Positions 13,127 through 25,085 of a stretch of DNA of 64,000 nucleotides are shown in pieces; position 1 is the stretch's first letter; each line of letters opens with the position of its first letter. This stretch comes from Chrysoperla carnea (Eukaryota > Arthropoda > Insecta > Neuroptera > Chrysopidae). The stretch is from contig NC_058337.1 of the NCBI RefSeq assembly GCF_905475395.1, forward strand, positions 86,298,368-86,362,367, in the 5' to 3' direction. The position numbers were made by a program, and so were the translations under genes. The notes below the pieces were generated by a model. That model made no database searches and was not told the origin of the DNA. It worked only from the letters and a program-made list of their open reading frames with translations.

Positions 13127-16100
13127 ATGGAAGAACAATTACCCTATATGGCAGAATATGCGAAGACCGGGCGATCAAGTTGTAAAGGTTGTAAAACACC
13201 GATTGATAAGGATACACTTCGATTAGCAGTAATGGTTCAAGTAAGATATCCGAGATTTCTCTTGTATTGATAGCTATTTATTATAGTTGAATTAATTATC
13301 ACGTTATAGTCTCCACATTTTGATGGTCGGGTCCCAAATTGGTATCATATGAAATGTTTTTTTCAAAAACAACGTCCTAAAGCTTTGGGAGATTTTGAAA
13401 AGGTGTTGAATTTACGAATTGAAGATCAAAATAAACTTAAGGAATTTGTAGGTAAGATTTTTTTTTTTTAAAGTTTAGCTCCCAATTTTAATTAAAAATA
13501 GACTCACGCCTTATAAAAACTGGATAGTCATAATCAAAGTGTATGTTTCTGTAAGTAACCCAATAAATAAAGCTTGTTATGTTTGTACAATTAGCATTCA
13601 AGTACCTAAATAACTAACTTGAAGATTAATTATACCAAAATAAATCAACCTGAGACACTGGACACATGATTGTATAAGGTTCCTGACAAGCTTCTTTAAT
13701 TGCTGTTTTTGGTACAAAGCTTCCTTATTATTATTATAGCTAAGTTTATGAAAAATTCGTAAAAAAAGACTTCTCATTTTTTCAATTTTGGGAGCGAAAT
13801 ATTATATTTGAATAATATGTTAAGAAATAAAATTTTTCGAAAACAATAAACTACAACGTTTTGTAGTGCAAGTTTAACATTTGACTGAATTGTAATCAAT
13901 ATTATAATTGAAGACATATTAAATTCATTGAGATAACTATACCGAAGAATCAACACCAGAGCGAATAGCGTCAGACGATGATTGACATAATATTCCAATA
14001 AACTATGAAATTCTGGCTGAATCATCAATATTTCAAGTCATTAATCATAATTTCATACAGGCAATTGGACACTTTTGTCTCTAATTGCTGGTTGCTCTGA
14101 TGTGAATTCACCACAGAAGTAAAATTTTTAGCAAACAAATTTAATTACCAGTTAACAGTTTACCAAAGCAGTTTGATCGAGCTAATACTTTAGAATTTTT
14201 TTAATAAAATTCAATATAACTCAACTCTATAAAACAGTCCTAAATAAACTTATTTGCGTTACCTTAAACATTTTTTTTTGGTGCTATCTTAATCAAATTG
14301 AACACAATTTTTGATTCTTTAATTGCTTTTAACTTGATTAGATATTATTGTTTCTAATTATTGGGATTCACACCATAAAGTTCGTAAATGAGCAACATAG
14401 GTCACCAATTGGGTCTTGGTTCCGTAGGACCAGTCTTGTAAACCGTTAGAGATAGAAAAACGTTTAAATGTAAAAAGTGTTTCTTATGAAAAAATAAACT
14501 TCTCTTTGAAATATTTTTTTCGTAAACTTTACTGTTTACCCGTGAGGGCACAAATTACGTTAGAACATAAGTATGTATTTTATGGGTTATCAGTTTTGAG
14601 AAAGCTTTGTCTCAAAAATCAGCCTAGGGTATAGGGGATGAGAAACTTTAGCTTATGAGATTTACTTTAGATATGCTTAGCTTTTTTTTGGTTTCATTGT
14701 TGTACTATGAATAAATCTAATTAGTTTTATTAAAATAACCCAAAAAATTTTTACATAAAAATTTAGATCAAGTTTCCAGTGGGGTTGTATTAGCAACAGC
14801 CAAAGGAGCGAAAGGGAAAAAGCGACCTGCAAAAGGAGAAGAAAATTTAGCTCTCAAAGATTTTGTATTGGATTATTCTAAATCAAATCGTTCGACGTGT
14901 CGTGGATGTGAATTGAAAATAATGAAAAATGAAATTCGAATTTCTAAAAAAGATTTCGAAACAGATGTTGGCAAAAGATATGGTGGTCAAGATATGTGGC
15001 ATCATTTAGAATGTTTTGCTAAATTGAGATCCAGTTTATTATTCTTTGCAAGTGGAGATTGTTTACCAGGTTTCCCAATGTTAAACGCTGAAGATAAAAA
15101 ACTTGTACGAGAAAAATTACCGTAAGTAAACGCATATAATTTAAATAAATTTGAATTTTGACCCTTTTTCATTGTGGCCACATTACTGGAAAACCTGGAA
15201 ATGTCAGGGAATTCAAATTGCATTTGTAAAGTCAGGAAATTTATACGTAAAAAAAGAGAAAAGTCAGAGAATATTACGTTTATCCCTGTTCGTTATTTGT
15301 AAAGTTTTCTCTACATTTTCCGACTCTCAACGAAAAACGTTTGAGTATTATAACAACTTTTGAGCTATATTTTCAAAAAATTGAAAGTGTATACGGACAA
15401 GATCGAATCATTTTTTGCGGAAATATATAATATGTCTGAAATTATGGCAATTATCTTCATATTTTATTTAATAGTGCTATTAGTGAAAGTGATCTACCAC
15501 CAGAAGCCAAAAAAATAAAAGGTGAACCTAAGGATGAGGTTGATAAAGCCGAAGAAGCCAAGGAAGATAAGAAGTACACAAAACAAATGAAAATGTATTA
15601 TAAATATCGTGATGCTCTCAAAGCATTTCCTAAATCAGACGTACATAATTTACTGAAAAGCAACAACCAACAGCCACTTGAAGGTGTTAGCGAGGTAAGT
15701 AAATGCTTAGTTTAAATATGCATTGATTTTATTATAAACAGGCTGTTTTTTAACACGACATTTGCAAAAAAATAAAAAAATATATGACAGATATTTAAAA
15801 AAAATTCTCAATGATTTTGTGTTTAAATAAGAAACACTTCTTACATTCAAATGAATTACACCATTCTAAGAATTTTCTTAAAAAGCAATAATTTTCGCAT
15901 AAGAAATCAATGAAAAAAATCTGTTATTTTTTGCTCAGATCACAAAAAATATGCATAGAAAAATTTACATTATAGTAAAAGTTAACTTTTTTCCCCTATA
16001 AAATACTTTACAAAGCAAAAAATGCTTTCTTTACCATGTTTTTGTCTTCTTTTTGAATATTTTTTAATAATTAGAGCCTAAATTTAAGATAAAAGATAAA

Positions 16101-19100
16101 TTTAAAGCTTTTCATTATAAAGTTAACTCACAAAATTTATGGCCGATTCGGCCTCGACCATCTTCATGGAAGTCACGATTAGTCTCCATAGCATCCTGGT
16201 TAAAAGTTGTCCATCTCAATCGTATGGACCGTTTCCGAGCTATAGAAGCAAAATTGCAGTATTAATATTATGCTTGGTAAGAAATATGGATGAAAATATT
16301 ATATTTGAATGTTGTAGTTGTAGATTACATTTGTATTTCTATAACCCGAAAATGGTTTCAGATCGAGTTGCGCCTTTGGAAATTTTTATCTGAGAAGCAA
16401 GCTTTGGAGGTTAAAATCCCAAATTATTTAATTTTTCTTCTTCATTCTTTAATCATTTTCAGAATAACTAAGTTTCAATCTATTTTGTCAGTTTCAGACA
16501 TACTGCCTTTTATGTACACCAAAATTTTCGTGTTTTTCATTATTTTTTATATTTACTGTACTATTTGTTTACAATTAAATTTTTATGCCACAGAATTTGG
16601 ATTTATTAGCGGATGTGGTTACGTTTGGTGCACTATTACCGTGTACAGTGTGCAAAACAGGACAATTCTCATTTCAAAATAATGTTTACAATTGTACTGG
16701 TAATATTACTGAGTGGTCAAAATGTACACATACAGAGTCTAAACCAAAACGTAAAGCTTTTAAAGTGCCTAGTGCATATGCGGATAGTCCGATATTTAAA
16801 AATTATAAGGCTACTACATCTGATCGAATCGTTAAACAATTAATTAAAACCGTAACTGTAAAGAAAGAAGAACCTAGTGAAACCGATGGGTATGTATAAT
16901 TCTAATTATTGATACTTCGTTCCCTTTTAAATCTCCACGCTTGCCATTTCCCGTACAAGTTGTGTAAATTTGAAGAATTTATTTAGTGTTTTTCAATAAA
17001 GCAGAAATTTTTTTGTGTCTACAAATTTGAACCAATATGTTTATAAACCACCCTTCCCCTAAATTTACTATAAAGCTTTTGGAAGTATTTAATTTTTTTC
17101 TGAATTGATGATTTAAATAAAAAAATTGTTGTTTTGAAATCAAACATTACAATCATTGAAGTAATATAACTTAAAAAAAATACTGGAACTTATTTGATTC
17201 AATTTAGCCTTTCAACTTTTTGGATGTAAGTCTATTTTTCAGTAAATTCGACAACGGCGACTTTGGACATCCTCTTAGTGAACGTAGTATATTGTGTTAG
17301 TTTTTTTAAAGGAAAAATATGTAATGGTATTCAATTGTTTTTAGGCCTAAAATTAAAAGAGAGAAACCACCCCTATATAATATGGAATTTTTTATTCACA
17401 AAACGAAGGCAGCTTCAAATAGTATTGAAAAGAAAATTATACGTTTAGGTGGTCGAATTGGTAAAAAATTACATCAAAATACGATGGCAGTGATTTCCAC
17501 ACCTGAAGCATTGGAAAAATCAGAGAGTACTAGTGAAAAAGCTCGAAAGTATGACGTTCAAGTTGTTCCTGAATCTTTTTTGGAAGATATTGCAAAAGGA
17601 GGAAATTATTCGGATGTTATAAAAGCAACTAGTTTATGTGAATGGGGTTCTGAGGTTTGTATTAAAATGGAGTTAGATACAATAATAATAATAAATTGAT
17701 GAAAGATATTGAGAAATTCGCCGTAGAATAATTTAAGTTCTGTGAAGTTGAAGTGGGGCGCAATGCAACACGAGGTACAATGAAACACCGTAATGTTTGT
17801 ACCTTATTCCAAGAAAATTTCAGAACAAATTACACAACATTATCAAGTCCGGTTAACTGTGTAATTTGTTCTGAAATTTTCTTGGAATAAGGTACAAATA
17901 TTAGGGTTGTTCTATTGTACCCCGTGTTCCACTACTAAACCTCACCTTCCTATATTTGAAAAATTTTATATCTAGTTTCTTTTCCATTTAGCATTTATGT
18001 CAATATATATTTGAATAGTCTGAGTGAGGCTATGTTAAACTTGGCTTTGTGCCTCCCACTAATTTGGAATCTCGTTTTCAAGGACTTTACATTTATTTAA
18101 AAACTTTTCCATGCTAAATATAACATAAATATTTTTCGCAAATCCATAATTTTAATCTATGCGGACATACCGTTTTAAACAAAAAACTGGAACACGCAAA
18201 TAACTTTCTGGAGTCATTTTTTATAAAATCGGATTATTTAGAAATAGATTTCTGTATTTTGATTTAAATTTTAGCCAGCAACTCGTTTGATTCCTGAAAC
18301 CAAAAGTATAAGTAAAAGTGGTAAAAGTGCATATAAAAAGTCTGTATCTGGACCTGTTAAATTAAAAGTGAAAGGTGGTGGAGCTGTTGATCCCGATTCT
18401 GGACTAGAAGATGTGGCTCATGTATATCAAAAGGGTGATGATAAGTATAATGTAGTTTTAGGGAGAACTGATATTCAAACTAATAAAAATAGTTATTACA
18501 AGTTGCAAATATTGCAAGCGGATAAGGGACAAAAGTTTTGGTTATTTAGATCTTGGGGTCGTATTGGTACAACCATTGGTGGTACTAAACTTGAAGATAC
18601 GGATGGATTAAACCATGCAATTAGTATGTTTAAAGAGTTATATTTGGATAAAACGGGAAATCATTGGGATGAAAGAGCTAATTTTGTTAAAAGGCCTGGT
18701 CTTAGTTATCCAATTGATTTGGATTACGGTGAAGAAAGTGATCAAGTAAAAGGTTTAACGAAAGATGATATTTCATCCAATTCAAAATTAGCGAAACCAA
18801 TTCAAGATCTTGTACAAATGATTTTTGATATTGAAGCTATGAAAAAAACTATGTTAGAATTTGAACTTGATTTGGAAAAGATGCCACTTGGAAAATTGAG
18901 TAAAAAACAAATTGAAGCCGCTTTCGGTGTACTAAATGAGTTAAAAGAAGTGATAACAAAATCAAATGCCAAACCACAAATTATCGATTTATGTAATCGA
19001 TTTTATACAATGATTCCACACGATTTTGGTATAGATAATCCTCCGTTAATTGAAACTGAAGAAGCCATTAAAACGAAATTGGAAATGTTAGATAATTTAC

Positions 19101-21143
19101 TTGAATTAGAGGTTGCGTACGGGTTAATGCAATCTACTCATGTGGAAGGTTCTGAATCACCTTTGGATGCTCATTATGCTCAATTAAAAACTGATATCGA
19201 AATATTGGATAAAACAACCGACGAATTTGAAATAATCAAAAAATATGTGAAGAATACACATGCAAAAACTCACCAACAGTATGATCTTGAAATAGAGGAG
19301 GTTAGTTAATTTTTATATTTTGGTTTAAGTTTAAATTTTGCTAAAATTTGGTTTGCTCAATTTGTTAGGTATTTAAAATTAAACGACAAAATGAAGACAA
19401 ACGTTATAAACCATTTAAAAAATTACCAAATCGTAAACTATTGTGGCATGGTTCACGTCTTACAAATTATGCTGGAATTTTATCTCAAGGTTTACGTATT
19501 GCACCCCCAGAAGCACCAGTTACCGGTTATATGTTTGGTAAAGGTATTTATTTTGCTGATATGGTTTCAAAATCAGCAAATTATTGTTGTACAAATAAGA
19601 GGAGTCCAACTGGGTTGATGTTGTTGTGTGAGGTTGCTTTGGGTAATATGTATGTATCGCGTTCTTTTGTTTTTGTTCTTTTTGCTTTAGTTTTTGTAAA
19701 AAACTTGCATGCACTGTATAAATTTTTGGCACTTATTTCTGTTTTTTTCGGACTCACTTTAGGTATGAACGACATGAATCCGATTACATAGAAAAATTAC
19801 CTAAAGGTAAGCATAGTTGTAAAGGAGTGGGGCGTACTCAACCTAATCCAGAAGATAAAGCAGTATTGCCGGATGGTGTAGAAGTTCCTTATGGGGAAGG
19901 AGTAACCGATTCCAAATTAAAATCAGATTTGTTGTATAACGAGTATCCTTTTTATTATTGAGTTCATCATTAATTTATTTCATGTTGATACCTGATAATC
20001 TAAGAACGTGTTACGAAAAACATTCACAGTTTTTCAGTTATTAGTTAACAAAGAAGAGGTGGACACATTTTTTCGTATAAGCTTCTGAAAAATGCCCCTG
20101 TTTAGCGGAAGCATTTCTTTTGTGTGAGTAATCGATACTATCTGATATATATCTTTTAATCATAATTGACAAACTCTAGTGCAAAGCTCCTTTATATACC
20201 TTAATATTTTATTCTAAGTGTAAGGTCTAATATTAATTGCTTAAGCATGTTTGATTTCAGACATATGAATATTTTGGTATTACTCAAACACATTTTATTT
20301 TGATTACATTAAAAGTAAAAAGTAGTAGAGACCGAAGTTTGGCGTATGACCAAATCATCCTCATCGTCATAGTCCGAGCAGGTATCACTGTCTTTCAATT
20401 CCAAGAGCGATCGATTCATTTTTAGTCTGAATTGATCGGTAAGAATCAGAACTACGAGGTTAATATCTTGTCGATCTTGAGACTCTTTACCCAACAATCA
20501 TTGTTTGGATTGTTTGGAATTTTCTAATCCTTTCTATTTACCGTTCTACTCGGCCGTAAAGGGTACTCATTCACCCAAGGGGGGGATAGTCTGCCTTATA
20601 ATAATTTGTTTGTCTTCTAATATTTCCCTGACAGTGCGCGCGACTTAAAAAGGGACTTATTTCGTGGTAGGCTACAATACAATTATTTCCTACATTTAAG
20701 ATTCATGGAAGATGACTTCCCTGGGAATAAGTTGAGTGTGGCTACTAGACCGCCCAGTCTCATAGCTGCACTCATTGTCAGAGTGGCTTATTCACCCCGA
20801 TACCTACAAGAAGAGACCCCTTTTCGTAATTGGCGGGTTTTACAATGATTTCGCACATTTAACGCACTATCTCCTTTGTGTTTGCTGTTGACTTTATTAA
20901 AAATAATAATACGCATTCAGCAATATGAGTACAAAAATAATTTAATAACTATCTATGTCGTTTAAATTCCAAATAATTGATCAATTATATACGAAAATTT
21001 GCATATTGTAATATCTCTGCGTAAAGAGAAAATTTTAAATTAATTTATTTTCCTTAATTTAATAATTTAGATACATTGTGTATGATATCGCACAAGTTAA
21101 TTGCAAATATTTGCTGAAAATGAAATTCAATTATAAGTATTAA
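13127..21143 (+). CDS. Parp: Poly(ADP-ribose) polymerase 1 (PARP1), complete, 10 exons
   Basis: A nuclear DNA-break sensor that uses NAD+ to build poly(ADP-ribose) on itself and on chromatin proteins. Exons: 13127-13240, 13310-13451, 14767-15121, 15475-15694, 16594-16889, 17345-17654, 18275-19300, 19369-19649, 19763-19942, 21071-21143; 2,997 nt, 998 residues. The ATG follows an in-frame TAA. Domain order: zinc finger 1 (CKGC...HMKC, split by intron 1), zinc finger 2 (CRGC...HLEC), PADR1 with the third zinc site (PCTVC...KC), BRCT (exon 6), WGR (FRSWGRIGT), helical regulatory domain ([16 protein letters not shown]), and ART catalytic domain. The H-Y-E triad is His in LWHGS, Tyr in GIYFADM and Glu in LLYNEY. 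The Glu codon is split GA|A across the last intron, and the final exon gives [10 protein letters not shown]. Length and order match animal PARP1 (human 1,014). Introns hold repeats at about 14384-14600, 16139-16400 and 17751-17934. Confidence 0.97.
14384..14600 (+). repeat. Interspersed repeat family R1, copy 1 (PARP1 intron 2)
   Basis: This copy shares ordered blocks with four other copies in the window: GTTCGTAAATGAGCAACATAG, CCGTAGGACC, AACCGTTAGAGATAGAA, TTTAAATGT, TTCGTAAAC, and (C/T)CCGTGAGGGC. No coding capacity was seen. The unit looks like the body of an old, dispersed non-coding element. Confidence 0.75.
17751..17934. repeat. Perfect 41-bp inverted repeat with diverged outer arms (PARP1 intron 6)
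   Basis: Arms 17796-17836 and 17858-17898 are exact reverse complements, 41 of 41, around a 21-nt loop. Outer segments (17751-17795 and 17899-17934) continue the symmetry with mismatches, for example GGTACAAT against ATTGTACC and GTGG against CCAC at the ends. The whole fits a foldback MITE. If transcribed within the PARP1 pre-mRNA, it would form a very stable hairpin. Confidence 0.8.
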
Positions 21144-21789
21144 TTGATAAATGTACCTTATTAAGTTCTTAAGGTTTTTTGTTATGTATACATAACATTG
21201 ATCATCACAAAATAGCGTAGAATTCGTTTAAGAATTTAAAACAATAACGCTAAAAGATTACTTCATTATTTTTTTATATACTATTGTTTTTTTAATTATT
21301 AAGAATTATGTTTTTCTCCAAATCAAATGAACACATCGTATGGTGGTGAACTAATTCGATAAATTTTATCTTATTTGCTTAATGCCTATATTGAAAAATT
21401 CAAATAACTTTAAATTGAAAAGATCGTTATTAATGTTACTGGCGGTATTCATAATGTCATTCGTTGAAAGTTTGATCACTGGTAAATGATAAACATAAAC
21501 ACATTTTTATGACATATTAAAACTATTGTTTATAAACTTTAAAGAAACGTAAAAATTATACTTACGTTTGAAAATAATTAATTGTTGATTGCATAGATCA
21601 AGAACACAATCTTTTTTCGTAAACCGACTATTTATAAATATAATATTAAATATTTTTCGGTAACTTCCATAAATTGAAAAAAAAAAAAAGATTCTTATTA
21701 ACTTACCTTATCATAGTATCTTCGTTTCAGAACGCATCAATCTACAACAAACTCATGTAAAAAGAAAAAGATTTCGCGTCGCGGAAACT

Positions 21790-21819
21790 CAAGCGACTGT
21801 ACGCGTCTTTACAGTCGCT
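21790..21819. repeat. 11-bp perfect hairpin
   Basis: AAGCGACTGTA and TACAGTCGCTT face each other around an 8-nt loop, in a locally GC-richer patch about 650 bp after the PARP1 stop. Function is unknown; it may mark the end of a small element. Confidence 0.5.
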
Positions 21820-22816
21820 TCGCTGAAAGTTGGAAACCCATAAAGTATTATTTATACATTTATACTCCTCCTACATAAAACTTGATTCAATAATTCATAC
21901 GATGTGTTTAATAATTCATTCCCAATGTTAAGTTTGAAACTATATGTAATTTGTCTTAAATTTAATGATTACCAATAACTATTATCGAAATACATATTTT
22001 TTTATTTCTAATCTCATTGTTTTATTAATGTAACTAATTTCATTTTCAATTGCTTTGAAAATAATCGAATTTTATTGCCACATAAAGAAGTTGAATGAAT
22101 ATCTTTAAAGTGATATATAAACCACATTTAAAATATAGATGAACAAGTTTACGAGTGGTGTAAATGAACATACACGAATTAAAATCGTCTAAAGTGACAA
22201 AGTCGGTATGTTGCTTGCAGTATTTTATATTTAGTGTGTAATATTACTTTATAAACACCTGTATAGTTTGAATTCATTTTTTAATTTTTATAAATACTGT
22301 CTGTACTGGAAATACTGTCGTTTATGTAGGTGTCATTTATTTTGGTAGTAAATAAACGCAAAAGAACATAGATCAGATGTAATCTCTATGAATCAAAATA
22401 ATTTGTATACAATCTATAGCACCCCACTTATCTTAGTCAAGTTGCTGATCGTGCTAGGGTATACGCATCTTAGTATTAGCTTGCTGGAACTTGGAGTTTA
22501 AATCGCATTTCGGCAGCAGTAGTTTGCCATTTATAAATTAACGAAGCATCTGATTAGATTTAAATTTCAAAAAATATATATATAATATTTATAATGAAAC
22601 GTTAATCGTTTTAAAGATCATGACATCCTGTTTCAAAGTGCCGAATCGCGAAAATTAGTCTCAGACTGGCAATGGATAGTAGTTGAAGAATAGAATACCT
22701 CAATATATACTGTTGCCTCTGTCACTCCGATGAGTGTAATTATCTACTCAAAGGCGTTCGACATTTAAAAGTCGTATAGACTACGAAAAGATGCAGTGTA
22801 ACACACTGCATGGTGG

Positions 22817-22972
22817 AAAACTGCGCATTAACATAGGCAGTCAGATGCAAAGTCAATTGTATCAGATCACTCAGTCATATCATAAGTAATTTACTAAAAC
22901 AGCAGACAAAAAACTGCGCAATAATGTAGGCATCAGATTAAAAAGCGATAATGTCACACCACTCAGTCATCA
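22817..22972. repeat. Diverged tandem duplication, 93-bp period
   Basis: Two units begin at ACTGCGCA (22820 and 22913). Each continues through TAGGCA and CAGAT and ends in CACTCAGTCAT. No coding potential is seen. Confidence 0.55.
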
Positions 22973-23215
22973 ATATGCACTCAAATAATCAAGCTGCAAT
23001 TAAATGCATAGTGTCAAAGTTGGCAGCATTAAAGACGGTGCGAGCTGTTGAAAAGTGTTGTCCTGCCAGAAGTCATACGTGCTGCAAAAAATCGAGCCTT
23101 TGAGTTCAGAGTTCAGACCTAGGGCTTGCTTAAGTGTGGATATGAAATAAATCAAAGTATACCAAGTTTGTAGCGCTTAAAAATATTGATGCTACGATAT
23201 TGATGTTCATAAAAT

Positions 23216-23510
23216 CGCCTAATTAGTCCATTTTCGGTTGTCCGTTAGTCTGTCTGTCTGTGGACACGATAACTCAAAAACGAAAACAGATATCAAGTCA
23301 GGTCGAGTTCGTAAATAAGGAACATAGGTCAATTTTGTCTTCGGTCCGTAGGACCAATCTTGTGAACCGTTAGAGATAGAACAAAAGTTTAAATGTTTGC
23401 TTGCAACATTTTTGCATAACCATCCATGTTCACCCGTTAGAGCACAATTAGGTTAGAACATTATATACAATGAATTATATGAGAATATCAGTTATTTGTG
23501 TGACTCCACT
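23216..23510 (+). repeat. Interspersed repeat family R1, copy 2
   Basis: This is the fullest copy. A 5' segment with TTAGTCCATTTTCGG, CTGTCTGTCTGTGG and CACGATAACTCAAAAACGA is followed by the shared R1 blocks GAGTTCGTAAAT, GTCCGTAGGACCAA, AACCGTTAGAGATAGAACA and CACCCGTTAGAGC. Confidence 0.75.
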
Positions 23511-24642
23511 GTTGTTTTATATTAGCGACAGTGCCTATATAAGGGTGATTATCTTTCATTGCTTACATGATTAAAAAAAAACTTGTTTCAATAATTATCT
23601 CAGTCAATTGTTTTTCCTCAGTCAATTGTGTTTCCTTTAAAATTTCCATAACTTTGAAAAAACTTAAGGAATTTAAAACATTTGTTGTTGTTGTCTAACA
23701 GGAACTCAAAAACTATTAAAATATTGGAAAAAATACAGTGTTCTATTTGAAAAACAAAAGTTTAATGCAGTATTTGCCAAGATGAAAGGCCAAAAGATTT
23801 TTTCACTTAAAATAAACTATAATAAAAATGATTAAATACGTACAATTTATTTTTTCTAAATTTCTCACCCCATGAAAAAAAGAGGGTAGAGCGTTTAGAA
23901 ATGGCCGGTCAGCTGGATATGACTATGGTAGAACGATAGAGATCCTGGTATCTTTTTTCTAAAATATTTTGCTATGTAGGGACGAAAAACCCAATACTTC
24001 ATGCGAATGCCATTTGTCATAATTTCCCCGAGGAATCCTTTTACTTCATGATTGCATGAAGAAATGATTTTTAATTTGTAAAAACAAATATTGTTCTTTT
24101 AATTTTATAGAAAAATTTTTTTCCATTATTCCAACAATAGTCCAGGAAAATATAGGTTTTTCTGCTTAAAAATCCAAGTGAAAATTTTCCACTGGGATTA
24201 TCTTTATTCAGTTTTCATAGGTCATTTCTTGCATCCGAATAAAGATAATCCCTTCACTTTGATTTTTAAGCAGATCGATTTTCTTCTTGTCTTTTTTCTC
24301 TGGGTTACAATAGATATTTATTTTATTAAATTTGAATATTTAATTTTCTAAATATTCAGATAATTATTATTTTCTTTAAAACTCATAAACACTTTCCGTC
24401 CTCCATATACAGAACAGCTCGGAACCTAGAATCAGTCAGTTTGTGTCAAGAAAATGCATTCCCCATTTTACAAGCGCTTTTATTAGCTAAACACAGTCGA
24501 TGATTCAAAAAAAACAACAGACAACACTATCACCTCCACTATTCTTTTATAGGAGTAGGACTCAATTTTACTGGATGTACACAGTAACTTATAATGTTAT
24601 AAGGACCATCTCCCACCAGGAATCAAAAAAAAAAAATAATTA

Positions 24643-25077
24643 CTAGATAATGATCCGAATTTTTATTATGTTATCATTAACGAAACATATTATTATATAA
24701 AACAAAAATTTATGTACCTTACCGATCAATTAAAAGAGTAATTATTAATTAAAAATACTCTAAATAACATAACCATCCTCATAGCAGGTTATATTAGTTA
24801 GTGTATTATTAATTAATTAATTACACTCTTAATTGATAGGTAAGGTACTCAAATTTTTGTTTTATATAATACGTTTTCACACATCCGTGTAGAAAGTGTC
24901 AACTTTCGTCCCGCTGTACAAAAAGCAGTTGCCGCTTTCTGCCTCCGTCGGAGAGAAAAATAGTATACACGCAACGCTTGAACGTGAGAGCTGAGACATT
25001 CTTTACTTTTTCTCCCTAGATGTGCAATATACTATTCGTTAACTATAAAATACTAAAAATTCGGATCATTATCTACT
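24643..25077. mobile_element. Foldback element with nested inverted arms and an asymmetric insertion
   Basis: The outer arms (24643-24665 and 25053-25077) share GATAATGATCCGAATTTTTA in inverted orientation. The inner arms (about 24693-24750 and 24811-24869) share TTATATAAAACAAAAATTT, GTACCTTACC and ATCAATTAA. The right-hand gap between inner and outer arms is about 155 bp longer than the left and contains a GC-richer segment (about 24880-25030). That suggests a later insertion into the right arm. Confidence 0.7.
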
Positions 25078-25085
25078 AATTAATT

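Larger units (their letters stand above)
21144..24642. other. PARP1 3' flank, no gene seen
   Basis: AT-rich sequence after the PARP1 stop. It includes a small GC-richer spot with a hairpin at 21790-21819, a 93-bp tandem duplication at 22817-22972, and an R1 repeat copy at about 23216-23510. No ORF with protein-like composition was found. Confidence 0.6.

Noticed and set aside
19763-19978. PARP1 ending at the TGA after PFYY (19943-19961 read through)
   Set aside because: The family's C-terminal block [10 protein letters not shown] is found intact in frame at 21071-21143 after a good acceptor, so the read-through end is an unspliced form.
20309-20497. 62-codon minus-strand frame with an acidic stretch, possible piggyBac N-terminal fragment
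   Set aside because: It is too short, with no catalytic motifs. The resemblance is only an acidic Ser/Asp-rich run. Kept as a weak hint.
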